Assembly (NCBI GenBank): GCA_030024065.1
Contig: JASEIE010000040.1
Location: 1-15,840 of the forward strand
Source: Thermodesulfobacteriota bacterium
Lineage (GTDB): Bacteria > Desulfobacterota > BSN033 > UBA1163
DNA length: 15,840 nt
Direction: 5' to 3'
Part shown: one piece after another, positions 1-5,208 of the stretch
Numbering within the stretch: position 1 is the first letter of the stretch
Layout: every line of letters starts with the position of its first letter
The notes under the pieces: generated by a model
What the model saw: the letters and a program-made list of their open reading frames with translations, nothing else
What the model was told of the DNA's origin: nothing
Databases searched by the model: none
Position numbers and translations under genes: made by a program

Positions 1-337
1 GACTTACTTGCCGCCCAATCTGGAATCCTAGACCTACGCGAATATAATCTGGCCACATGCCAATGTTTAATTGAACTTGGTCTTGATCTCCCCCCACAAC
101 ATACAGATACCAATGTTTCTCGTCACTACGTGGTGGTCCGAAAACTAAGCCATCACGACCACGCATAGCAGGGCGGCGAACAATACGCTTGCTGAAAAAA
201 TCTATTTGATACTCAGGAAATTGGCCGAGTCCATTCCTTAGCTCTTCAATTTTTACTTCCAATGGGGGTGGAATCGAACGATAGGTAACGTTTGTCATGA
301 GGGCGAAATCATCTTTATTAAATAGCGTAAATGGCAT
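1..337 (-). CDS. Hypothetical cassette protein, 3' end outside window
   Basis: The reading frame is open from an ATG at 335-337 to the left edge, giving the first 112 codons (MPFTLFNKDDFALM...). A strong AGGAGG sits about 8 bases upstream of the ATG, and the start lies about 30 bases inside the cassette junction at 367-373, which is typical for a cassette gene. The visible part looks soluble and has no signal peptide or membrane segment. It contains a hydrophobic W-Y-L-Y-V-V-G-G-D stretch followed by NIGMWPDYIRVGLGFQIG, which suggests beta-strand-rich structure. I do not recognise the family. Its own attC should lie beyond position 1. Confidence 0.75.
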   Translation of the reverse strand, partial: MPFTLFNKDDFALMTNVTYRSIPPPLEVKIEELRNGLGQFPEYQIDFFSKRIVRRPAMRGRDGLVFGPPRSDEKHWYLYVVGGDQDQVQLNIGMWPDYIRVGLGFQIGRQVS

Positions 338-366
338 ATCTAACTCCTCCTATTTAGATTATTGTG

Positions 367-424
367 CCCTAACGTTAGGGGTCAGCGGTGGCTGTAGGCC
401 ATCCGCTGGAGTAATTTGTTAGGC
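367..424 (-). other. attC site 1 (recombination site of the caspase-like cassette)
   Basis: Outer boxes CCCTAAC (367-373) and GTTAGGC (418-424) flank a hairpin with arms TCAGCGG and CCGCTGGA and an inner GGCtgtaGGCC-like stem. One unpaired base in the arm nearer 424 marks the minus strand as gene-sense. The stop codon of the preceding gene (419-421) is inside the GTTAGGC box. Next to the R' core there is a perfect 12-bp palindrome, CCTAACGTTAGG (368-379), which places a second GTTAGGG core-like motif right beside the real one. The hairpin is nearly identical to that of the site at 1071-1128. Confidence 0.88.
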
Positions 425-1057
425 AAAGTCATGCTGAACACCGAGAGAATCAGCAAGTGACTTGTATACACCATCTGTCATGCGTTCAATAACTTTCTTG
501 ACTGTAGATTCTTTGAACTCGTTGTTTTTGCGCGCACGTTTGAGGTGGAGTACCCTGCTCTGTTGAAGGCGAAGGAGCACCGCAAGAACAAAAATAGATG
601 AATCAACCCAATCGACTGTTTTTGTAAAGCCAATAACTGCTAAAGCCCCTGTTGCCTGTCGAAAGGAGTTTGGTTTTATACCGATCTTGCAGGCATCTAG
701 TATGAAGATTGTCCTCCCAAGTTTCCCATTTAGCTTTCTAACTTCCTTACTGATGTTGATGTCACCGTCAAAAGCTTGCAACTCCCTGCGATGCTTCTTT
801 CCACTGACAAGACTATGAACTCCGTGGGCACTGAAAATTACAACGTTTGGCCCACGCAGGTTACAGTCTAGTGATACAAACCTGTCTATATCGTCTATAT
901 ATGTGGAGGACACCAGCGGTCGCTGAATAATGCGCAATTGTTCAGGGTGAACTGACAGCAAGGTTTCCGCAGAGGAATAAATCTCCCTGGTCGCACGCGT
1001 ATCTTCTATTTCGTCTGACCAAGGTGCTTCAAGAATTAATATCTTTTCCATAGCCAT
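419..1057 (-). CDS. Caspase-like (clan CD cysteine peptidase fold) cassette protein
   Basis: This 212-residue protein shows the caspase-like core. A hydrophobic strand ends in the His-Gly pair VVIFSAHG (H78), and a second strand ends in the Asp-Ala-Cys triplet IFILDAC (C123). The ~45-residue His-to-Cys spacing and the order of these motifs fit prokaryotic caspase-like/CHAT-like peptidases. The following GALAVIGFTKTVDWVDS segment fits the strand that shapes the substrate pocket. No N-terminal signal, membrane helix, death-fold, TIR or other effector domain is seen, so it is a stand-alone catalytic module. The C-terminal ~45 residues are Lys/Arg-rich and helical. The ATG at 1055-1057 is chosen because AGGAGG sits 5 bases upstream. 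It is the only gene of its cassette. A defence or cell-death role is inference; the fold is assigned from motifs only. Confidence 0.7.
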   Translation of the reverse strand: MAMEKILILEAPWSDEIEDTRATREIYSSAETLLSVHPEQLRIIQRPLVSSTYIDDIDRFVSLDCNLRGPNVVIFSAHGVHSLVSGKKHRRELQAFDGDINISKEVRKLNGKLGRTIFILDACKIGIKPNSFRQATGALAVIGFTKTVDWVDSSIFVLAVLLRLQQSRVLHLKRARKNNEFKESTVKKVIERMTDGVYKSLADSLGVQHDFA

Positions 1058-1070
1058 TATTTCCTCCTAT

Positions 1071-1128
1071 GCCTAACGACCGAGGTCAGCGGTGGCTGTA
1101 AGCCATCCGCTGGAGTGATTTGTTAGGC
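1071..1128 (-). other. attC site 2 (recombination site of the TPR cassette)
   Basis: Perfect outer boxes GCCTAAC (1071-1077) and GTTAGGC (1122-1128) bracket a 58-bp site. The hairpin arms are TCAGCGG and CCGCTGGA with an unpaired G in the arm nearer 1128, and the inner stem is TGGCtgtaaGCCA. Read on the minus strand it begins GCCTAACAAATCACTCCAGCGG, the usual layout of integron attC sites. It lies 9 bp past the stop codon of the TPR gene. Confidence 0.93.
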
Positions 1129-1137
1129 TTTTAACGT

Positions 1138-2145
1138 TCACTTTGGTTGGGACCTTATTTGTTGTGCTTCAAAACTTTCTGGGTCGTTTTCCAGTATCCA
1201 CCTATGTTGCTGAAGCGCCAAATTCCCCTCACCCAGTTTCAGATACGTTAAGCCGAGGTAAAATCTAGCCGTAGTCAATAATGGATCAAGTTGAACTGCT
1301 TTTATAAGGTGTATTTTGGCCTCATCTAATTTATTAATGTTGAAAAGAGCTGCTCCTAACGCCATTCTGAATTCTGCATATTCAGGATCAAGTTCCACAG
1401 CCTTCCAGAGATCCTTTAGTGCCTTATGATAATCGTTCAAGGTAAGATAAACAGACCCTCTGTCGAAATATGTATGTGGATATTTTGGATCAATAGAAAC
1501 AGCCTTATTATATGTTTCTAATGCCAACTTTATTTCTCCTTTTGCAAAATGAAGATTTCCTAATAAATCTATAGCGGATACATCATTAGGAGCCTTCTTT
1601 AGTGCGTTATTTAGGAGGATTTCAGCTTTATTAAAATCCATCATTTCAAGACATCTGAAGAATTGGGTTCTTAAATCATCTTCTTGATGAATATAGACGA
1701 CATCACCATCTTTTGAAATTTTGTTGTAAGTGAAAGTTATGTTCACATTATTGCCTATCCAATGAATTTGATGAACAGGATCTACTTTATCTGAAAAGAC
1801 GTAACCATAAGAATCATAAAGGAATTTACGAATGTTAGCTGCATTTTTATCATTTTTGAACTTAATCAATGCAGCAGTGAATTTATTTCTTGTGAAAATA
1901 TAGAATATACCGGTAACATCCGTTTCACCAAAACGCATAATATCTTTTTTTCTAACATAGACTTTCTTATGGCCTTTTTCTTGGTAGAGAATCATATCGG
2001 GTAAGTCACGAACGTTTGTCCACCACTTTATGCCGTGAAAATTGTCAGGTTCATTATAATCCCCAACATAGGAAAAAACGCATAAAGGGAATAGTAGAGA
2101 GGTAATTATAAAAAACAGGATGATATGACCATAATATTTTGCCAT
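1138..2145 (-). CDS. Secreted tetratricopeptide-repeat protein (cassette gene)
   Basis: The 335-residue protein has an N-terminal hydrophobic segment (about residues 8-28, after MAKYYGH) that looks like a Sec signal peptide or membrane anchor; no lipobox is visible. Residues ~30-155 are an unrecognised domain with a phrase FHGIKWWTNVRDLPDM. From ~165 to the end are four to five TPR units, recognisable by repeats such as ALETYNKAVSIDPKYPHTY, ALKDLWKAVELDPEYAEF and AKIHLIKAVQLDPLLTTA. TPRs form a helical scaffold for protein binding, so a periplasmic or envelope-linked adaptor role is likely. The start ATG has GTGAGG about 8 bases upstream. It is the longest cassette in the array (~1.15 kb). 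The partner and process are unknown. Confidence 0.85.
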   Translation of the reverse strand: MAKYYGHIILFFIITSLLFPLCVFSYVGDYNEPDNFHGIKWWTNVRDLPDMILYQEKGHKKVYVRKKDIMRFGETDVTGIFYIFTRNKFTAALIKFKNDKNAANIRKFLYDSYGYVFSDKVDPVHQIHWIGNNVNITFTYNKISKDGDVVYIHQEDDLRTQFFRCLEMMDFNKAEILLNNALKKAPNDVSAIDLLGNLHFAKGEIKLALETYNKAVSIDPKYPHTYFDRGSVYLTLNDYHKALKDLWKAVELDPEYAEFRMALGAALFNINKLDEAKIHLIKAVQLDPLLTTARFYLGLTYLKLGEGNLALQQHRWILENDPESFEAQQIRSQPK

Positions 2146-2221
2146 CTTGAGCGCCTCACATCCTTAGATAGAAATGACAAGAAATTATGAAAGGAGCCAC
2201 CATCCCCTTTCTTTTTTTAGG

Positions 2222-2309
2222 GCCTAACGATAGAAATAAGGCGCGGGGCACTGGCCTCCGCTAAGAAGCGACGGGGCTATCCTCCGTCGCCTTCATTGAC
2301 TGGTTCGGC
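2222..2309 (-). other. attC site 3 (longest attC, degenerate R'' box)
   Basis: The R' side is a perfect GCCTAAC (2222-2228). The opposite box is GTTCGGC (2303-2309), which departs from GTTRRRY at one position. Between them, AAGGCGCGGGG pairs with the CCGTCGCCTT side with one unpaired base in the arm nearer 2309, and the central part folds further. The site is 88 bp long and follows the 133-residue gene by 18 bp. The polarity agrees with the other attC sites. Confidence 0.75.
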
Positions 2310-2327
2310 ATTATTCAACTTGACTCA

Positions 2328-2729
2328 TTATTTATTACTCCAGTATCCACGTATCCCGTGTTTATCGGACAGACTGTGACGATTTTCCCAAACGTAATCC
2401 CAGTCAATCTTATCAACATCAGGCCACTCTACATGACTGAAAACCCTGTGAGCTTCCTTCTCCCATGAATTATGTGAGTTGCCAGTAGGTGTGGGTGGAG
2501 TGGGACTACCGGTTGTTTGGTTAACAACAATGGACGTTAGTATTGGTAGTCCACTATCAACGCAGGCAATCAATACCAACTCCAAGCCATATCTTATTGC
2601 ATGTCCTGGAACACCTTCCTTATACCCAAGAGCACTAAGTATCTCTCCATAGGTAAAAGTATTTCGGGTAGTATTTGCTCTGGTAACGCATAATTTATAA
2701 ATTTTTTTTGCCTGCTCCTTGCAGTCCAC
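2328..2729 (-). CDS. Hypothetical 133-residue cassette protein
   Basis: The gene starts at a GTG (2727-2729), supported by GGGGAGGG just upstream; the only nearby ATG is out of frame. The protein looks soluble. Residues ~25-75 contain TYGEILSALGYKEGVPGHAI followed by a helix and GLPILTSIVVNQTTGSPTPP, which resembles a helical segment leading to a strand and a Pro/Thr-rich loop. The C-terminal ~45 residues are acidic and tryptophan-rich (W-E-K-E, EWPDVDKIDWDYVWENR). I do not recognise the family with confidence. A nucleic-acid-binding or nuclease-associated role is conceivable but not shown by any catalytic motif. It is the only gene in its cassette. Confidence 0.75.
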   Translation of the reverse strand: MDCKEQAKKIYKLCVTRANTTRNTFTYGEILSALGYKEGVPGHAIRYGLELVLIACVDSGLPILTSIVVNQTTGSPTPPTPTGNSHNSWEKEAHRVFSHVEWPDVDKIDWDYVWENRHSLSDKHGIRGYWSNK

Positions 2730-2763
2730 AGTTCTTCCCTCCCCATCAGAATAAATTATGCAT

Positions 2764-2830
2764 GCCTAACGACATAGCTAAGGGGCGCGGCGGCTTTATG
2801 CCGCGTCCCTCTTGAGCGCCTTGTTAGGGC
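2764..2830 (-). other. attC site 4 (recombination site of the two-gene membrane cassette)
   Basis: Outer boxes GCCTAAC (2764-2770) and GTTAGGG (2823-2829) flank a strong GC-rich hairpin in which AAGGGGCGCGGCGGC pairs with GCCGCGTCCCTCTT around a TTTAT loop. The unpaired-base polarity matches the other sites. The TAA stop of the upstream gene (2824-2826) lies within the GTTAGGG box. Confidence 0.9.
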
Positions 2831-3174
2831 TTTTGTCTAATTCTGATAACGCCCTCAGCCAGAGCAAATTGGTAGAACTCGGGGCTTTCTAAAGCGTAGT
2901 CAATCATGAACTGCATGGCCGACTTTTTGGTCGATTTGGAAATCAAGGGAGTAACAAGAATAAGAATTAGTAGACCGACCCACCATTTGTAAAGGAACAT
3001 GACGGCTATGGCTGCGGGAATCGACAGTATCCATACCCAACTCCAGAAAATGTGTGCTGCCCGATAATGTTTTGGCAACATTTTCGAATTAGCAATTTGG
3101 AGGGCCTTTGATCGGTCGACGTCAACCTCCAATTTGCGTTGATTCCAAGCAACAACAAACTCTGAGTGTTCCAT
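2824..3174 (-). CDS. Small membrane protein, second gene of a two-gene cassette
   Basis: The gene is called from the internal ATG at 3172-3174 (MEHSEFVVAW...), which gives 116 residues. A GAGGGG motif sits 6 bases upstream, and this start avoids overlap with the neighbouring gene whose stop is at 3197. The protein has a soluble N-terminal ~40 residues, two closely spaced membrane helices at about residues 43-80 (W-S-W-V-W-I-L-S-I-P-A-A and WWVGLLILILVTPLI), and a basic-to-acidic C-terminal tail ending in GVIRIRQKP. It lies 22 bp behind the 76-residue membrane protein, so the two probably share one transcript and may form a complex. No family is recognised. The frame could extend to 3243 if an earlier start is used. 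Confidence 0.75.
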   Translation of the reverse strand: MEHSEFVVAWNQRKLEVDVDRSKALQIANSKMLPKHYRAAHIFWSWVWILSIPAAIAVMFLYKWWVGLLILILVTPLISKSTKKSAMQFMIDYALESPEFYQFALAEGVIRIRQKP

Positions 3175-3196
3175 CGAGCGCCCCTCTGGACTTGAT

Positions 3197-3427
3197 CTAT
3201 TTGATTCTTTGCCTAAGTTTATCTGACAGAAAAAGGAGCCCAATACCAGGAGCCAAAGTGATAACAGTGATTAGACAGTTTGCAATATTAAAAGGGCTAA
3301 GTAATTGTTGGACTCCAGAGAATCCTTCTTTCATCCAAACACCCACGATCCCAATAAAGATCACAATGCCTGCGGCGATTAGCCATGCATAACCAAGGAC
3401 CTTACAGAAGGTGGCCAAGAACTTCAT
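3197..3427 (-). CDS. Small two-helix membrane protein, first gene of a two-gene cassette
   Basis: This 76-residue protein is mostly hydrophobic, with two predicted membrane helices (about residues 8-30, with W-L-I-A-A-G-I-V-I-F-I-G-I, and 48-68, ITVITLAPGIGLLFL). A short loop contains MKEGFSGVQQLLSPF, and the C-terminal end is basic (KLRQRIK). The start ATG (3425-3427) has GGAG about 9 bases upstream and lies 19 bp from the cassette junction. Most cassettes carry one gene; here this one is followed after 22 bp by a second membrane gene before the attC. The pairing resembles a small toxin/immunity or two-subunit membrane module, which is inference only. Confidence 0.72.
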   Translation of the reverse strand: MKFLATFCKVLGYAWLIAAGIVIFIGIVGVWMKEGFSGVQQLLSPFNIANCLITVITLAPGIGLLFLSDKLRQRIK

Positions 3428-3446
3428 TTTTGATGCTCCATATTAG

Positions 3447-3502
3447 CCCTAACGTAGAAATAAGCGGTGGCCTTAGCCATCCGCTTGATTGACTTGTTGG
3501 AT
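3447..3502 (-). other. attC site 5
   Basis: Outer boxes CCCTAAC (3447-3453) and GTTGGAT (3496-3502) bracket a 56-bp site. The arms TAAGCGG and CCGCTTGA have an unpaired G nearer 3502, and the inner stem is TGGCcttaGCCA. The hairpin is close in sequence to those at 367 and 1071, so these three attC sites form one subfamily. The stop codon of the 144-residue gene lies 6 bp away at 3509-3511. Confidence 0.9.
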
Positions 3503-3508
3503 GAGTTC

Positions 3509-3943
3509 TTATATTTCAGTAAATTGGAGGACAGCATGAATACGCTCAAAGAAAAGTTCGTATGGTTTGTCTCCCATATAGTAATTATGAAAGCCGGAAT
3601 CGTAGTATTTCTCCCATGCCTCGTAATATGCCTTCTTGTGTTTGTCGGGAACATAAGGGCTGAAAACTTCGATAGCTTTGGCGTGTTTACGCAGAGCGAT
3701 ATTGAGCAAAAAGTGTATATAGTCGCCCCCCTTCAACTGCGGGTCACGGGGATGGGCAATTGTCTTGCCAGAAGCGAACAGACGCATTTGGGCCATTTCG
3801 AAGGAAAAAGCGGCACGGAGCTTAATCCCTGCCTGACATTTTGTTGTTATTGCAGACATACGCTTGGCACTAAAGTAGCCTATGAATCCCCCAACGATAG
3901 CGCCAGCAATGGTAAAAAGACCACTTATAATGTATGGCTCCAT
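3509..3943 (-). CDS. Membrane-anchored hypothetical protein (cassette gene)
   Basis: This 144-residue protein has one N-terminal membrane helix rich in small residues (IISGLFTIAGAIVGGFIGYF, about residues 5-24, a glycine-zipper-like face) and then a soluble helical region of ~115 residues. That region contains K-H-K-K-A-Y-Y-E-A-W-E-K-Y-Y and several conserved-looking aromatic residues. The likely topology is a short outside N-terminus, one anchor and a cytoplasmic domain. The ATG at 3941-3943 follows AGGAG with 5-6 bases spacing. It is the only gene of its cassette. I do not recognise the family; the single-anchor plus helical-domain design is common among cassette proteins of unknown function. 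Confidence 0.8.
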   Translation of the reverse strand: MEPYIISGLFTIAGAIVGGFIGYFSAKRMSAITTKCQAGIKLRAAFSFEMAQMRLFASGKTIAHPRDPQLKGGDYIHFLLNIALRKHAKAIEVFSPYVPDKHKKAYYEAWEKYYDSGFHNYYMGDKPYELFFERIHAVLQFTEI

Positions 3944-4006
3944 ATACTCTCCTGCACAATCGGAATAATAATCGGATGTGGCACACTTTTATTAATATTT
4001 CATTTC

Positions 4007-4081
4007 ATCCAACGCCGCGGCTAAGAGGCTGGCAAAGGAGCGCAGCGGATTTGCCAATCCTTCTTCAGCCGCTTGTTAGGC
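4007..4081 (-). other. attC site 6 (recombination site of the attI-proximal cassette)
   Basis: Outer boxes ATCCAAC (4007-4013) and GTTAGGC (4075-4081) bracket a 75-bp site. The inner stem pairs AAGAGGCTGGCAAA with TTTGCCAATCCTTCTT, with an unpaired base on the 4081 side, giving the same polarity as its neighbours. The hairpin is unlike those at 367/1071/3447, so this cassette has a different history. A 47-bp spacer (4082-4128) separates the site from the gene's stop codon; nothing recognisable is in it. Confidence 0.88.
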
Positions 4082-4128
4082 TATAATATCCTGTGTCAAG
4101 TGTTGACCGCCTTTCATTCTGTTTTCTT

Positions 4129-4752
4129 CTATATCCAATGAGCAGTGTATTTTGAAATATTGTATTCATCTATTCTTTTCAAAAGGGGTCTGTCATCTTG
4201 GATGGGTGCAAAATCCTTAACCCTATCAGCCAGTAATTTCATCTTGTGGCAGAATTTGATATAAGGGTCATCTGCCGAATCGGAAAAATAGAAGCAACCG
4301 TATGCAAAAGCAATGTTAGAGTCCCAAATCGGAAAGAAATTTGGAGCAATAAGACTAAGGGCCTTCGCTACGGATACTGGACTTTTTCTATTGTCTGGCT
4401 TGCGCTGAAGCGATACAAGGAAATCATTAAACAGATTTTTTATAGCGGAAGTATCTGCTTCTGATAGTGAACCAATATCCCTATTTCTGAACTCGTTTAG
4501 GATTGCTAGGTTGCGAACAATGCAGACGTTCATTGCTTCAAGATCAAATTTCGCATAAAAACGATTCCAACTCCTAATTAGTCTCGATATGCCTCTTGTC
4601 ATGTCTGTAGGGTTCCCCCAATTGTCTTGAACAATCGATAATGCCTCAAACCAAATAATGTCTACACCTTGCTTTCCCTTTTGGTTAAATAATTCATATC
4701 CCATTTGGAATTCTTCTGAATCAGGGATGTGAAAATCAATTTGAACGTTCAA
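4129..4752 (-). CDS. Hypothetical 207-residue helical protein, first cassette of the array
   Basis: The gene starts at a TTG (4750-4752). The frame is closed upstream by a TAG inside the cassette core, no in-frame ATG precedes it, and GGAAGA sits 6 bases upstream. The protein looks soluble and mainly helical. Its most distinctive stretch is residues ~126-151, S-V-A-K-A-L-S-L-I-A-P-N-F-F-P-I-W-D-S-N-I-A, a pattern I associate with uncharacterised bacterial proteins that carry a helix-hairpin-like 'LxPxxFPIWD' motif. An N-terminal GISRLIRSWNRFY segment is basic and aromatic. No catalytic residues can be named. As the cassette next to attI it was probably the last inserted and should be the best expressed from Pc. 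Confidence 0.78.
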   Translation of the reverse strand: MNVQIDFHIPDSEEFQMGYELFNQKGKQGVDIIWFEALSIVQDNWGNPTDMTRGISRLIRSWNRFYAKFDLEAMNVCIVRNLAILNEFRNRDIGSLSEADTSAIKNLFNDFLVSLQRKPDNRKSPVSVAKALSLIAPNFFPIWDSNIAFAYGCFYFSDSADDPYIKFCHKMKLLADRVKDFAPIQDDRPLLKRIDEYNISKYTAHWI

Positions 4753-4783
4753 GGCATATCTTCCATGTTCAATGTGTAGTGTA

Positions 4784-4886
4784 GCCTAACAGATATTAGA
4801 CAGAAATATTATATTATGATATGATAATTCCGCCTATTATACAATGCTTTATTTTGGACTAACTTGTTAACATTTAAAGGGTTTCT
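4784..4886 (-). other. Probable attI region
   Basis: A single perfect core, GCCTAAC on the plus strand (GTTAGGC on the minus strand, 4784-4790), marks the left boundary of the first cassette. The ~96 bp between it and the intI start are AT-rich and do not form the two-armed hairpin seen in the six attC sites, which is expected for attI. The position between intI and the first cassette is canonical. A GTTAAC at about 4865-4870 could be part of another weak integrase-binding box. The exact attI limits cannot be set by reading. Confidence 0.55.
4836..4841 (-). promoter_or_regulatory. Possible -10 box facing the cassettes
   Basis: A perfect TATAAT lies on the minus strand in the attI region, pointing at the first cassette. 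No good -35 hexamer is found 16-18 bases upstream (AGTTAG/GTTAGT only), so it would be a weak or activator-dependent promoter. The motif is short and the region AT-rich, so chance is a real alternative. Confidence 0.25.
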
Positions 4887-5208
4887 ATGCTGAAAATCAT
4901 GGATGCCCGCAATTCTTCCAAAGAGCGCGGTCTTTTTGGGGAAGCCTACCGGGGATGCGCGGAGGAGAACAGGGTACGGCCGGATCGTTCGCCATTTTAT
5001 GTAAACTGGGCGAAAGATTTTGCCAATTTTCTGCCTGAAAAACCTTTGAAAGACAGGATCAGAAAGGATATTGAAGCCTTTTTGGCTAACCTGGGGAAAC
5101 GCCGGGGCAACGGAACTGTTGGGACACGCCAATGTCGTGACCACCATGATCTATACCCACGTACTGAACAGGCCCAGGCTTTCAGTGAAGAGCCCGGCGG
5201 ATATTTGA
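4887..5208 (+). pseudogene. intI: Integron integrase remnant (internal deletion plus frameshift)
   Basis: The ATG at 4887 follows AAAGGG and begins a frame whose residues ~34-72 ([34 protein letters not shown]) match the N-terminal core-binding domain of integron/Xer-type tyrosine recombinases. From about 5104 the +1 frame takes over with [20 protein letters not shown] and [12 protein letters not shown], then TGA at 5206-5208. This is the typical end of IntI, with the box II GH and the catalytic Tyr in IYTH. Everything between is missing: the box I Arg, the HxxR motif and the IntI-specific helix, roughly 200 of a usual ~320-340 residues. The first frame runs on to 5246 with unrelated residues. 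The gene is divergent from the cassettes and next to attI, as in a normal integron. The product cannot be an active recombinase. Confidence 0.9.
4998..5026 (-). promoter_or_regulatory. Candidate Pc cassette promoter inside intI
   Basis: On the minus strand TTGGCA (5021-5026) and TACATA (4998-5003) are 17 bp apart and read toward the cassettes from inside the intI remnant, the usual place for the integron Pc promoter. The -35 box matches consensus at 5 of 6 positions, while the -10 is poor. If real, it would show that the deletion in intI spared cassette expression. Confidence 0.3.

Larger units (their letters stand above)
1..5208 (-). mobile_element. Integron: attC cassette array with a broken integrase gene
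   Basis: Seven co-directional minus-strand cassettes (six complete, one cut at the left edge) are separated by six attC sites of 56-88 bp. The array starts next to a divergent, truncated integron integrase gene at 4887-5208 and runs leftward off the window. Cassette junctions, taken at the GTTRRRY core, give approximate sizes from the attI end of 0.78, 0.56, 0.68, 0.54, 1.15 and 0.70 kb, plus at least 0.37 kb of the last one. Genes sit tightly between attC sites, and two stop codons (at 419 and 2824) lie inside the following attC. Three attC sites (367, 1071, 3447) share a closely similar hairpin, as in resident chromosomal integrons; the other three differ. No resistance gene, qacE or sul1 is seen, so this is not a clinical class 1 integron. 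Confidence 0.9.

Noticed and set aside
2189..2218. Plus-strand terminator-like hairpin GAAAGG...CCTTTC followed by seven T
   Set aside because: The stem is only 6 bp with an 11-base loop, and no plus-strand gene precedes it; it may be incidental in the leader of the TPR cassette.
3467..4024. A 185-codon plus-strand open frame across two attC sites
   Set aside because: It runs through the attC sites at 3447-3502 and 4007-4081 and lies antisense to the well-supported 144-residue cassette gene.
367..4081. The regularly spaced repeats as a CRISPR or transposon inverted-repeat series
   Set aside because: The repeats are 56-88 bp, vary inside, sit one per gene and have RYYYAAC/GTTRRRY ends, which fits attC sites and not CRISPR or transposon ends.
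4809..5147. Minus-strand frame of 112 codons antisense to the intI remnant
   Set aside because: The plus strand carries clear integrase sequence in two frames; the antisense frame has no recognisable motif.
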